Position numbers and translations under genes: made by a program. A stretch of DNA of 64,000 nt from Anabas testudineus. Taxonomy: Eukaryota; Chordata; Actinopteri; Anabantiformes; Anabantidae. Positions within the stretch are counted from its first letter, which is position 1. The number at the start of each line of letters is the position of its first letter. Positions 1 to 12,700 of this stretch are shown here, in pieces. The DNA lies in the NCBI RefSeq assembly GCF_900324465.2, contig NC_046617.1:15375223-15439222 (forward strand), read 5' to 3'. Below the pieces are notes generated by a model, which saw only the letters and a list, made by a program, of their open reading frames with translations, was not told the origin of the DNA and did not search any database.

Positions 1-2445
1 GGTGTTGTCATTGGACGCAATGGAGAGATGATCAAGAAAATACAAAATGATGCTGGAGTTAGGATACAGTTCAAACAAGGTGAGACCCACATGATTTGGT
101 GATGTGACCTATTACATAAATAGAAAATCAAGGATTATAAAAACATCAGACCAGAAACATTTTCCTCAGTTGGGTGTTGATTATTAATTGGTTCTACACT
201 ACAAGTGAACCATTCACAGTAGTAATTTAAGTGGAAGTCATTATCAATAATATTAGCTTAATGCAGATTTTATTTCTTTTTTCAGATGATGGAACTGGTC
301 CAGATAAAATTGCCCATATTAGTGGTCCTCCAGACCACTGTGAACATGCTGCCCAGATCATCAATGATCTACTGCAGAGCATCAGAGTCAGGGACGAGGG
401 ACAGGTGGTATGAGTCACTCTCACACCTGCATCAGCTGTCTCACTTTAAATCATGCTCAAAACCTAAAATGTAGTAAAACATCCTCTTTGCAGATAGTTG
501 TAAATGCATGGCAACAGGCCTGAGGCTATTTGTAGTTATGTGGTTTTCGCACTTCTATTAACAGGGTCCTTCAGGTCCTCCAGGCATGCCTGCAGGCAAC
601 AGGGGCAGAGGGGGGGGACAAGGCGGCTGGGGTCTACCTGGAGGGGAAATGACTTTCTCTATTCCTGCCCACAAATGTGGGCTCGTGATTGGCCGCGGAG
701 GAGAGAACGTCAAGTCAGTCAACCAGCAGACGGGGGCTTTTGTTGAAATCTGTCGACAGCCACCACCCAGCGGTGACCCCAACTTCAAGCTGTTCATCAT
801 CCGAGGCTCCCCTCAGCAGATCGACCACGCCAAGCAGCTCATCGAGGAGAAGATTGAGGTACATGACATTATTATTTTTAGTCACGGTCATCTGCTAACC
901 ATTCAGATTCATACACAGTTATAGACTATTAGACACAGACAGTTTAATGTGTGATTATATCTTTTGCTTCAGGGTCCTCTGTGTCCTGTGGGCCCCGGGC
1001 CAGGTGGGCCAGGTCCTGCTGGTCCAATGGGTCCCTACAATCCCAACCCATATAATGCTGGGCCGCCTGGGGCCCCTGGGCCACCACAGTAAGTAACTAC
1101 AGCTAATGTGCAACTGTCTGTTTAGTCTTACCTACTAAACCATTTCTTTTGTCTTCAGTGGTGGTCCTCCAGGTCCCCATCAGTACACTCCTCAGGGCTG
1201 GAGCAGCACCTACCAGCAGTGGCAGCCTCAGGCACCCAATGACCCGAGTGAGTCATCTTTGTTTAACCTTCTTGTCATGTTTTTATTTGTTCTCATTTTA
1301 GCATTTTAATCAAACCAACTGTACCAAAGTACTTACATCCCAGGCTGTGTGTTTACTGTACATCTTCTAGTCTTTTCTGATGATCAATGGATTTTTTTTT
1401 CTAATTCTGGGAAGATCAGCAGGAGTACTGGTGGAAATATTGTAATGAGATGACTTTGCCTTTAGTAGCATTGGCTAACCCTATCTCTGTTTCCCCCCTG
1501 GTCTCCAAGCCCGGTCTCCAGGCCAGTAGCAGGGGCTCACCCTCACCCTATGAGGACCTCACCCCCTCCACCCTGCATCTTTTCTAGGCAAGGCAGCAGC
1601 GAATGACCCCAACGCAGCCTGGGCAGCCTACTACGCTCAGTACTACCAGCAGCCATCAGGGGCTGTGCCATCCCAGTACCCTGCAAACCCAGCTGGAGGT
1701 GCCCAAACATCAGGTGACCAGACCCAGCCTGCACAGACACCAGGAAGCCAGCCAGACTACACAAAAGCATGGGAGGAGTATTACAAGAGGATGGGTGAGG
1801 CTGTCAAAGAACATAATCTGTAACTAATGATAAATAGATTTGTTGGTTTATGCATGAGTCCATAGAGATGTTTGTGCCAGAGGTAATGAAATTCCAGTCA
1901 GGTGTTTCTAAAATATAGCATTACTAAAAATATAAAGATAGAGCTTAAGAGAACAGTTGAATTGTCTAGACAGTCTATATTACTACTACTACTAATAATA
2001 ATAATTATAATTATAATTACTATAATAATAATAATATGTACCATAGCCTATGTTTGTTTTTTGTCTGTCACCTGCAGCTCAGGGAGGGGGCTCCGTCCCT
2101 GCGACACCAGCTGCAGCCCCAGAAGCAGCAGGGGGTGCATCATCCACTACAGGAGGTCAGCCAGACTACAGTGCAGCCTGGGCAGAGTATTACAGGCAGC
2201 AGGCTGCATACTATGGACAGACGGGACAGGCCCCCGGTCCACCAACCACTCCCCAGCAAGGACAGGTTCGTACAGGTTTTCATCACAGTAGCGTGGTATC
2301 ATGCCATGTGCTGCATCTTAAGGAGACTTTCTATTAGAAAGTAATACGGTATTACAAATTCATAGAAAGAAGTTGATTGATTAGTGGTTTGTAGTGGTTT
2401 TTGCTTTCCTTTCATTCTCACTGCGTTTTCTTTTAGACACAGTGA
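1..2445 (+). CDS. khsrp: KH-type splicing regulatory protein (FUBP2), 3' part
   Basis: Single-stranded nucleic-acid binding protein of the FUBP family; known roles are AU-rich mRNA decay, splicing and microRNA processing in nucleus and cytoplasm. The window opens inside an exon. Exons: 1-79, 286-404, 565-858, 973-1088, 1159-1247, 1588-1794, 2078-2265, 2437-2445; joined they give 366 residues in frame and end at TGA 2443-2445. Seen: the rest of KH3 with its GxxG loop ([10 protein letters not shown]), complete KH4 ([12 protein letters not shown], exon 565-858), a Gly/Pro-rich linker ([20 protein letters not shown]), then three tyrosine-rich C-terminal repeats ([44 protein letters not shown]). 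The linker and repeats fit KHSRP better than FUBP1 or FUBP3. The last coding exon adds only Thr-Gln before the stop. The first two KH domains lie outside the window. Confidence 0.93.
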
Positions 2446-3740
2446 GAGTTGATGGCAGAAGGTGTGGTGCAGAGGGAATCAAGAAGACACGACAAAGGGG
2501 AAGTTCATGGACTTCAGGCCAAGATCTACACTCTTTAAATGTATTATTATTTATTTCTTATTTGTTGTGAGTGCAGGTGAAACCCTTCCTCGCCACTACA
2601 CATGACCAGGATACTTTTTAATAAAGATGTGAAATTAAGTACTTGGTGTAGAGGAGAGGAGAAAATCCCATCATGGCTGATTCACAGAGCTTCTCAGTGC
2701 CACATTTATATAGTCTGTTAAAAAGATGGAGGCCGTGAAATGCTAATACAGTACATATAACTTATCTTTCTTTTAGTATTTTCTTAAGACTCCTACTGTT
2801 AAAGCACTTCACTTCATATTGCTGTGTTATACTACTAATACAAATTAATTTCAAGAACTATTAGAGTAAGAATCATGTGTATGGTACAGGAAATAAATCA
2901 GAAAAATGCTCTATTAATTAGCTGCAGAACAGCTTCAGCTGCTTCACACGTCCTGAGCTGTGTGTAATGATGTGAAAGTATTCTCAGAGATGTAAAGCTG
3001 TGAGTTCTTTGAAAGACAAAGTGAACAGTGAATCTGTTTTTACATTCAGATATTCACACAAGAGTTTTTATTCAGTGAGTGAGACAATGAAAGGTCATGT
3101 TATTTCGTGGTTTCCTTAAAGACTGAATGACAAGTTTTTTAAATAGCTCTTAGGTTGCAGGAATGATTCACCTTACATCAGTTTATGCCTATTTGTTTTG
3201 TTTCTATTTGCATTTTTATCACATTAGTCTTCAGTTCAGGCACCTTTTTGGCTTCTTAAAACATCTATCTTGGAAGCAGAAGCTGAATCCTCTTCTTTTT
3301 TTTTGGCAAAAATAAAACACCGGCTCACTGTGGACAGTCGAGAGTGCAAAGAAAAATGCTTTTCATATTTGGTCAGCTTGGTGTAAGTATTCCTTGTTAT
3401 TCCACACTGCTTGAAAAACTCAAAAAACAACACATAATGCTAGCGGGCATTCGCACTACTGAAGCAGCTGTGTATCTCCTTGTCATGTAGTGACTTTAAA
3501 GTGTGGTCTTTTCCCTTGGGGAGGTCCTGTCACCCCTCCTCTACAATGGACTTGTCATGTAAAGCTGCATTCAAACTATTCTGTACTTTTGTTAAATATA
3601 AAAACAATGCATGTTGTTGCTTTATATTTAGTTTTTTATGATTGCAAACAAGAAAAAGACGGTGTTTGCATATGAAATTATGTTATTTAGTCTTCCAATG
3701 TGTCCCACCTGAAGATATATTGTGCATGTACATATACTCA
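2446..3740 (+). other. khsrp 3' UTR and convergent intergenic sequence
   Basis: AT-rich, no supported exon. A canonical AATAAA at about 2621, 176 nt after the khsrp stop, is the likely short 3' end. Sequence to about 3.7 kb may belong to a longer 3' UTR. The next gene (rfx1) is convergent. Confidence 0.5.
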
Positions 3741-4639
3741 GCAATATACATTAAGGCTGTTGGTTTTGACTGACAGAGATGTATCAGGTATGATTCTTCT
3801 ACTGAACAGCAGCTGTGATTCTGCCGTTGGCAGCAGCGTTGATGTTGTTATAAATGACCACCAGCAGCAATACTATTAAAAAGGGGCAAATGTTAATTAC
3901 TTTAAAATGTGTACTGAACATTTTGCTGTATTTCATTTTATTTTACTCTTAAACACAGTATTCTGTAGTTACTGGATGAAGCGATAGCACTGTTGGAACC
4001 ACTAGATGTCACTATTGAGCTTTCTCTAATTATTCAGCCAACGCCCATGAAGATAGATCTTTTATATTGACAAATAATTAAATATAATACTAATATAAAA
4101 GTGAATATACACCCGAGATAAATAAAAACATTATAATGGTGATTCAAATTAAGACACTTGTCAGAAGATGCCATGTCTATGTGGCTTAGATATTCCCAAA
4201 CATCAGAAACCCAATGATGGTGACATGTAAATACACAGTTTTTTGTACTTATACTAGTTTACTTTTATATTTCCTTAATTATAGCTTGGATTAACTTTGA
4301 TCTCTGTTTCATCAGTTGCACAATCCTGCACAGATAAGCTTTTTTTTTTAGTTTTACAAAAAAAGACTGAAAGCATTTGTGGTTTCAGCTCTGACCTAAT
4401 TTTTCGTATGTTGTGCAGTAAAGGTGGTTACAGAAAATTCTTTGAAAATGTGTTTGTCGGTAACAGGAAGTCACTATCTGTTTCAAAAAAGGAGAAATAT
4501 GTGTTAGGATTATGGCTACATTTACCAGCAAGGTTGCAAACACTGATGTACTGAAGTCTGTGACCAGCAGTTTTGATACCCATGATGGACAGTTCAGTTG
4601 TGAGAAAATAAATCTGCAACAGTAAAGTGCAATTTTAAA
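3741..4639. other. Convergent intergenic stretch
   Basis: AT-rich sequence between the 3' ends of khsrp and rfx1. The short open frames here have no recognisable protein features and no splice context. I see no gene. Confidence 0.5.
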
Positions 4640-6740
4640 AATTATTTAATTGATATCTTTAAAATTAAAAACATCTGAATTGCATTCTACCACCTCCAAA
4701 GGCACAGTCATACTTATAGCAGACCAAATTCAGAAAACACTGCCACTGAACATCTTTTATCTCCATTTGTTTTGTACATAAGAAACAATGCACTATAAAA
4801 ATGACTAAACATTTTTTTCTTACTAAGTAAACAATGGCCATTCTATATGCAGAAGATTGTTAAAAGACTGGAGTGATATGTACTCAGCTGTGGTAGCATT
4901 AGAGTCCATATAAAGGATGATGTGCTGGTTTGAGGCTGGCAGTGCCTATTGAAGACACGTACACATCAGCTAATTTAAAGACACTGAATTTAAAAATCCA
5001 AAGGTGACATGTTTACAACAACCAATCTAGACAAACAGTGTTTAAGAATACGAATGTTCAAAGCAAAACAAAGCCATTGGCAGGAGGGCGGAAACGCAGT
5101 GAGATGACAGCACAGTGGAGGAAGATGGGTGTCAGTGGAGGACTGTGCAGAAAGACCTGTCAGATCTCCCACCTCTCACCAATTTCTCTGAATCACACCG
5201 AGCAGTAGGAGGCCTTCACACGAAATCTGACACCTGCACACCACCATTAACAACACACTCAAGACTTCAAAGAAATGAAAAAACAGATCATATCAACTCT
5301 GTCTGAGTTTTAAAGACAATAGTCAGTCTGTGCAAAGAGGCAGGACGTTAGCCTGTTTGTGGAAACGTCATCAGATGTGATATAGGATTGATAACTGAAT
5401 GTACAATCACAAATCAATAATGCACACAAAGGTTGCTTACAATGTGTGACAACACAGCACCATACACTGCACAAGAGGTTCACTTAGTGACAACAAAATA
5501 GTGGATAAATATACAGTAGAATATATTACCGTTCTTACTCAGGCACAGTCCTCCTTAAAACAATTTTTAAAAAGTTTGTTCAGGGATTAAAGCAAACAGG
5601 TTTGGCACACACACAAGGAACAATATACTGATTTAAGGCAAGAAAATGACATATCAAAGGAAAATGTGGCAACAAAGGAGCTTTTTAGATAACAGGAATG
5701 AAGCACTTTAAACAGAAATGTATGACACGTACAGTACCTCTCTCATAGAACCTGTTCAACAAAAGAGAGGATTTTTTTTGCAGCAACTAACAGGAGCCCC
5801 TATTCAACAGCCGTAGCTTTAGCTTTACAAGTGTGTGTAGCAGCTGTGACAGGCACTCCAAGAACACAAGAGTTTTTTTTTTTACAGGCAAATAAAATCA
5901 AACAGGAAATCTACACATTTTTCCCAAATCAATGAGAATTGAATGCTTCAGAAAATATCTGCAGAAGAGAACAGTTTGCCAAAACACACACAATCACACA
6001 ATCAGACACGAACATACACACACCATCGTGGAAAAGCAAGTTCAGTCAGTCTCCAGACGTAACAGCGGAGCAGTGTTTCCACAGTGCTCATTCAGGCAGA
6101 CCGAAAACGCACAGGCACACAGCACAAACTCACCCAAAATCCCAAACATCTGTTTGTTTCTGAAATAATTAGTAACCACTAAACTCAGAGACCATTCCCT
6201 GCAAAAGGTTCACTTCACACCCTCCTCCTGTAGTAGTTACCTTTAGACACGTTCATCACAGTATTATCAAGATCACTTTGATACGGCAGTGACGGTGTCA
6301 AGAGGATTGAGGGTGAGCCAAAGTTTCTCAGTGACGAGAGAGTGAGGCTACAGGTTGCAAAGTAATGAGAGAGAGGAAAGAACATGTTCATTTTTACAAA
6401 CAACTGAAGGGTAAAATGTTCTGCATTTTTCTTTGCATTTAGAGACTCTGGTTCTTGAAGCCACATCCTATTGCGTTGCCAATGTATGTTGACCATTTGC
6501 AACAGATGGTTGTACCATACAGGTAGCAGATACTGAATGACTGTGTGTTTCGATTTTGTGTGTGTGTGTGTGTGTAAACAAGTGGGACAGTTACAGTATG
6601 AAGCGAGAATGTGCACACACATTTACAAGATCTATTTAGATGGGTCAGTTGTATAAATTAGCGTTCTTTGTACATGTATGTACATCTTTGTACTGTGTGT
6701 GTATAATCAATATCACCCACATCTAGCAGTGTGACTGTGG
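4640..6740 (-). other. rfx1: rfx1 3' UTR (probable)
   Basis: Sequence downstream of the rfx1 stop on the minus strand with no exon. A minus-strand ATTAAA-type signal (TTTAAT at about 4644 on the plus strand) marks a plausible 3' end. A short (TG)n run lies near 6559-6573. The extent is inferred. Confidence 0.4.
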
Positions 6741-9700
6741 TTAGTTGTCAGCTGATCCAGTGGTGAAGAGGACTCTCTGGTCAGTTCTGGCCAGCTTGGC
6801 CGGCGGCTCTAGAGATTCCTCTCCTAGCACGGGCCCATCTGAGGGCAGGCTCAGCTCCTGACCTTCCTCATCACTCTCCTCCTCTTCTTCCTCTTCCTCT
6901 TCTAGTATACACAAGAGTAACTGAGTTAGTTAGAAGCAAAGCTTGGAACAGGGCCACGTTATTTAGAGATAATAGAGATACAACAGAAACACCATACAGA
7001 GTGGAATTACCTTTGTCAGGATCAAGGAGGTTTAGACCCCGGCCTAAACTGGCAAACTAATGACAAGAGGGAAATGTGTTAGTACTGTAAATGTGACTTA
7101 CTTTATTTATCTAATTTACAGTAGTTATGTGTTGGGGTACCTCTCCCATAACAGCAATGGGGGTCTCTCCTTTAGCCTGGGCCACTCTGTGCTCTATCAG
7201 GTAGTACATGTACTCATCGTAGAGCAGGCGGATAAGGTGAAAAGAACCAAAACTGGCTGCACTCCGAAGGGTCAGGTCTCTGATCACCATGGAACTGGAG
7301 AACAGGGGTGGAGGGAATTGAATCACTGTTACATGTAGTGTATATTCCGAAACTTATTCTCTAACCACAAACAAGAAGTGTGTTCAGTTCCCCACTGTGA
7401 CCAGAATGAGTCAACTCACAGTTGATTTCTCAATGATTCAACTTAACCACGTGTTTACCTAAAGGGTTGCTGAAAATCATTTTGCCTGTTTCGTGCCCTC
7501 TCTTACTATCATGCAGGAAAATCGCCAACTTGTGTCACATCACACCTGTAAAAGGACCACTTCAGCAGGAAAAGCTTAGCAGCCTTAGGGAAGGCAGGGC
7601 TTTGCTGGTAGGGCTTTAGGACCTGGGAGACTACACCATCCAGCCACGCAGCCCACTGCTCCAAGGAGTTCTGCTGCTGGAGGGTCAGCTTAAAGTCCTG
7701 CTCCAGCCGCTGGACAACGCGGTCTTCACACCGACACACCCATGAAGCCTGCTCCTGCAATGGGTAGACAGCATAAGGGCAATGTGTCAGTAAGGGTCAG
7801 TCATACATGGCATTAGCTGTACCAGCAGAGGACAGCACTACAATGTTCTGTGTCTTAAAACTTTAAGTTGCCAGAGGAAATGAAAAGAGAGTTTCTTAGA
7901 AAAAGCAAGAGGTGTTGTCCTGCATTTCCTGAAAGCTGATACAGTAAGTAAGACAATAAACAATATAAGGTAAGACGTCAAGACATCTGCCAGCACACAC
8001 AATACAGGGACTAAACCAACCTGGACATTAGCAAAGTCGACACGGTTGAGGTCGGAGAGCATCTGGTTGATCTGAGCTGTGTTCTGGAGGACAGCACGTG
8101 CCGCCTGGGCGAGGTGGTTCAGACTGGTGTAGCGACGCAGTGTCTGGGCAAATGCATTGGCTGACGTAACCTGAGAGAGCACAAAGAGCAGCATGATGCA
8201 CAGAATTGTACTGTTTTTCACATAAATATGTATATCTCTAGCTCCTACTCACAAAGAAATATCACAAAAAATCCTAGACGCATTAGAGTTTTGTACCAGA
8301 TTTCAACCTGTTGTTTGTAAGTTTCTAAATCTGCCTCAATAAAAGCCTTTAATGGCCTAATGGCTGATCCTGCAGACCTGAAAAACAGATCGGCTCAGAA
8401 AACTTGTTGTTCCACTCACTACAAGCTAATACAACAAGAGTCTACCTTAATGCGGACCATTTCCTCAGGGATGTTCATCATGGCATTGGTCAGCCAACTT
8501 TCCAGGCTCTTGGCAAAGTTGCGGATGGCTTGAGTTAAGGCACCTGGAGCAAAACAGTAAAAAAGATATGTGAGACTTTAATACTAGTAATTTTACTATA
8601 TGTTAAATGTATTATCCCCTGATTATGTTCCTAGATAACAGATTTTCAAAAACCTGGTTCACATAAATTGTCTGCAAAACAGTTTTCTTGGCCTTTTACA
8701 TTTTTTTCAAATTCAATTTACATAGAAACCAGAAACCCAGGATTAAGGTCACACTTTGGCAACAGTCTGGAGGGAAGTAGTAAAATTTAAAGTAAAGTGA
8801 AATTGAAACAACAGTTGACATTAAGGTGTGCCCTTAATGTCAACTGTAAGTTAAGTTTAAGTAATATGACTTATTGTGCAATCATTTTTTGCTTTGTTTC
8901 TTTTAGGTGAAAGGCCACTGCAAGATTTTTTAAACTTTTTTGTGTGCTACATGATTCATCAAAGTCTTGTACAGTAAATTGTTTCAGACTGATAAGTGCC
9001 ACCTCTTCATGAGGAGCTAAATGTTCTAAAATTACCACATAACACTTGTGGTACATGTGTGGGAAAGTTTCATTCACAAAAAAGTCATATGACAGTTTAA
9101 AAAAAAAAAAAAAAAAACACTGTCTGCTGACAGTGCTGAAATGGGCAAAGACTGAAACTGAACTAATTTAACTAAGTCTGCTACTTGTCATAGAAGCCGA
9201 TTAAAAATGTTAATAGTACATCATTCAGTGACCAGGATGGTGACATAATGGCTCAAGCTACATGAAGATACTAAACACCTTTCGAAGGCAAAGTGCTCCA
9301 TGAATAATAGTCTATGTGATTCGGTCAAGAGCACAATAATCAGATACTAGACAGCATTACAATTTATTGTAAGTGATGTTACAGTTTTGAGTGTTAGAGC
9401 AGAGTTTAGCACTAGATAGCAATCTACACTAGAATCCACTTGAGAATTTATCCTAAGAGAAAAATTGAAGTACAAGAAAATTTGTGAATGCCACAAATTT
9501 TTGTACATCGCAGTTAAGATAGCAAGGGGTTCTTGCTTGAAACCCGTTGTGCTTTATCACATACAGTACATGGATTCACGCCTATTGCATGGCCTTACTG
9601 GGGATGGGTCTGAGGACATCAGGGATGAGTATTTCCACCAGGCCCTGGTACAGGCTGTTGTCACAGTCGCGGCTCCAGCGCAGCACAGGCTCATACTTGC

Positions 9701-12700
9701 ACAGCAACACCAAGCAGGACTTGGGGAGGCGCTTCTCTGACTCATCATGACTGCCAAGACACAATTTAATTAATTTAATTACCCATATACTGTCTAAAAT
9801 TATACCGCAATACCTGTAAGTGCCTGTAAGTGTTGGCCACTCACACAGCCAATGTGGCATCTCCAGCCTGACTCTGGCTGAACCTCCAGAAGGTTTTCCA
9901 CAAAGTCTCTACCAGGGTAAACTGCAGATTAACCATCACATCCAGTATGGCCTAAAAGAACACATGGAAACTGTTTGTGACTTTTACTTTCACTGTTAAT
10001 GAATAACTGGTGACATACAGATTGTCAGGTAACAAGGGGGCTGACATAGAGTGAGAAAACCATGGTCTTAGGTATCAGTGTCAACTTTTAATATTGACTG
10101 ATTGTGTTTAACCTATCTTTTCCCTAAGATAAACATTCAGTGCCAGTCAGCTAATGGATGTCTTTCAGTCACTTACCTCACAGTGTTCTCTGTACAGAAG
10201 CTGAAAACTCTTTATGTGCTCCAGCTCAATGCCCTCTGGCAGAGACTTGCCCTGGAGGTCAATGTCTGGGAACTCTGGGAGAGGTCTGGATGCATCTGGA
10301 ACACAAGACAAATGAATACTGAACACTTACAGATAAAAAGCAGGTAGTAATCAGTAGAACCTGTAATTATATACTGGATTTTCAATATTACCATTTTTCA
10401 TCATCTGGTGAATACTTTGATACCTAGGTTGTTGCTCTCTGTTCACTGAACTCACCGAGGAACTGCTGATACTGCTGAACCTGGGTGCTGATGTCCACAT
10501 GCCCTGACCCCTGCTGCTGTTGCTGCTGTTGGCCTGTTCCTGCCGCTGTGCCATTGGTCATTCCTTCCACTTTATGCACAGGCTTCAACCTGATGGAAAC
10601 ATGATCCAGATGGAAATTGGAAAATAGATATTTTAGAGAAAATATTACAGCGGTGCAATGATGGACAAGAAGTTTTTTTTTTATTATATCTAGGGACATA
10701 TGGGTGTACCTCTGTTTCTGTGAAAAGGGTTGCTGCCTCATGGCTAGATGTTGCTGGTCTTCCATTAGACGAAGAAGAGAAGAGCCTGCCTTGATCCTCA
10801 GCCCGTAGTAATGGTATTTAGAATTGCCACTGTCAGGAGCATTTTATATATTTTACATAAGCCTATACTTTCCATTGAAAATGTATACACTTAGAGGGAC
10901 TCTTCCAAAATGACATGTACTGATCTACAATGTTTATCTTTAACTGCATAAAATACAGTAAACCAAATACCTATTATCATTATTTAAACCCATATTACCC
11001 AGCATTTCTAAAACATTCAATCTCGCCTGCTCTCCCCTCCTCGTCAAATTCACTCACCCACACACATGCTGTCTGTCTTCATCTCTACCCACACTTCTTC
11101 CTACACTAAGAGCACGTTTTGTAATGCTTCAAAGAGCTCTGTAGTTTTTCCTTGAAAATATTCATTGTTTACTGTTTACTGAAGTTGTGTGTCCACATAA
11201 TTAAAATCTATATGCATTGGATTATACAGTACATACAGATGGTTTAACTGTATCACATAACTGACTGACACATAACACTGATACAAATATAAGAGACAAA
11301 TACATAAAAATGAGCACATTAGTAAGCTGGTCAATAAATACAACTCTGACATGTCACTCAGGGAACATGTGTATGACAAGAATATGAATGAGTTTTGCTA
11401 TACGTTCTCTTATGACTTCTATACAGAGTGTGTCCAATAACCTATCTTACCGTGTACCCAGACGCCGTGTGCGTAGCCCCATGAACACAGATCTAATGAG
11501 TTTCCCAAAAGATGCAGCATTAACAGGCTCTAGTTTCTGCTCCTGGCAGTGCAGCAGATAGTGGCAGTAGAGGGTAGAACGTGGCAGACTCACTCCTTCG
11601 GCTGTCTCATAGTTGTCCAGCAACCACTGTACCTGACACGCAGGCAATAAAAAAAGAAAACAGCTGGAGCAGTTAGCAAAGCCAGTAACTAGGACAGAAA
11701 CAGGAATGTCTCAAAGCATTTGTTCACATACATATGCACACTTATTTGCATCTGTACATGCATACACCTTCTTTTAATCAATACATTATACAAGCACAAA
11801 CAAATCCATTTGCAGTCTGTTGATCATTCAGGAATGAAAACACAAGTACAATTATTTGCGTGCCGTGGCATACAACTTTGGTATGCAATGAATTAATGAC
11901 CTGGAATACTGATGGAATGTTTGCCAAACATAGGTTGGTTACCAGTATCATATGGGTTTCAATATGATGAATTTGGGATGGACCATATAGTGCCGGAGCA
12001 TTTCAGGCAAATTAAAAATGCCCCTTGTCACATGCACTGCAATGATATGAAAATGATGAGGTCATGGTTTGGTTTTCTTTCAGGAGGAAATCACAGTTAA
12101 AAATACTGTAGGCTACAACAAATTTTACCGTGACCAGTATTACTGTGATAAATATTATATCACATTTGGCTCACCTTTGCTAGTCTTATTACAAATTTCC
12201 ACATTTTTAATTGTGTTTTCCACTTAGCAAAACTCAACTATGACGTCATCAGTGAGCGCCACCAAAGGGTTGTGGGGATGAGAACAGAAAGAGAAGAAAT
12301 TTCTGCGCTTGGCGCCTCTGCATACCTTCTTGTCTGCCGACGGCACGCTACTCTCCTCGCCCTCTGTAATACTCACAGTGGCTGGGGAGGCGCGGGCGGT
12401 GTGTGAGTAGTTCTGATTGTTGCCAGCTGCCCCTCCGCTGCTGTTTCCCAGCATGTAACCCCCCTGGATAACATAGCTGCCGGATGTGCCACCGTTGGTG
12501 CCTGCCCCATCACCTGCCCCATTGGTGGTGCCACCGGTGCTCACTACTGTGGCCCCTCCACCTGCTGTACTGGTGGGTTGTGCCACAAACATAGACACAG
12601 CGCCTGTAGTGCCAGAAGTCACTGAGACAGTTAGAGGTGTGCCAGGGGTGGAGGCCTGAGAACCTGCTGTTGGCTGACCATCATAATATTGGGTGGCTGT

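Noticed and set aside
1371-1445. TGATGAT followed by later CTGA-like words in a khsrp intron
   Set aside because: No terminal stem, no guide and no correctly spaced D box, unlike the six tnpo2 snoRNAs.
6215-6622. 135-codon minus-strand frame
   Set aside because: It lies in the rfx1 3' UTR, runs through a (TG)n repeat and shows no domain.
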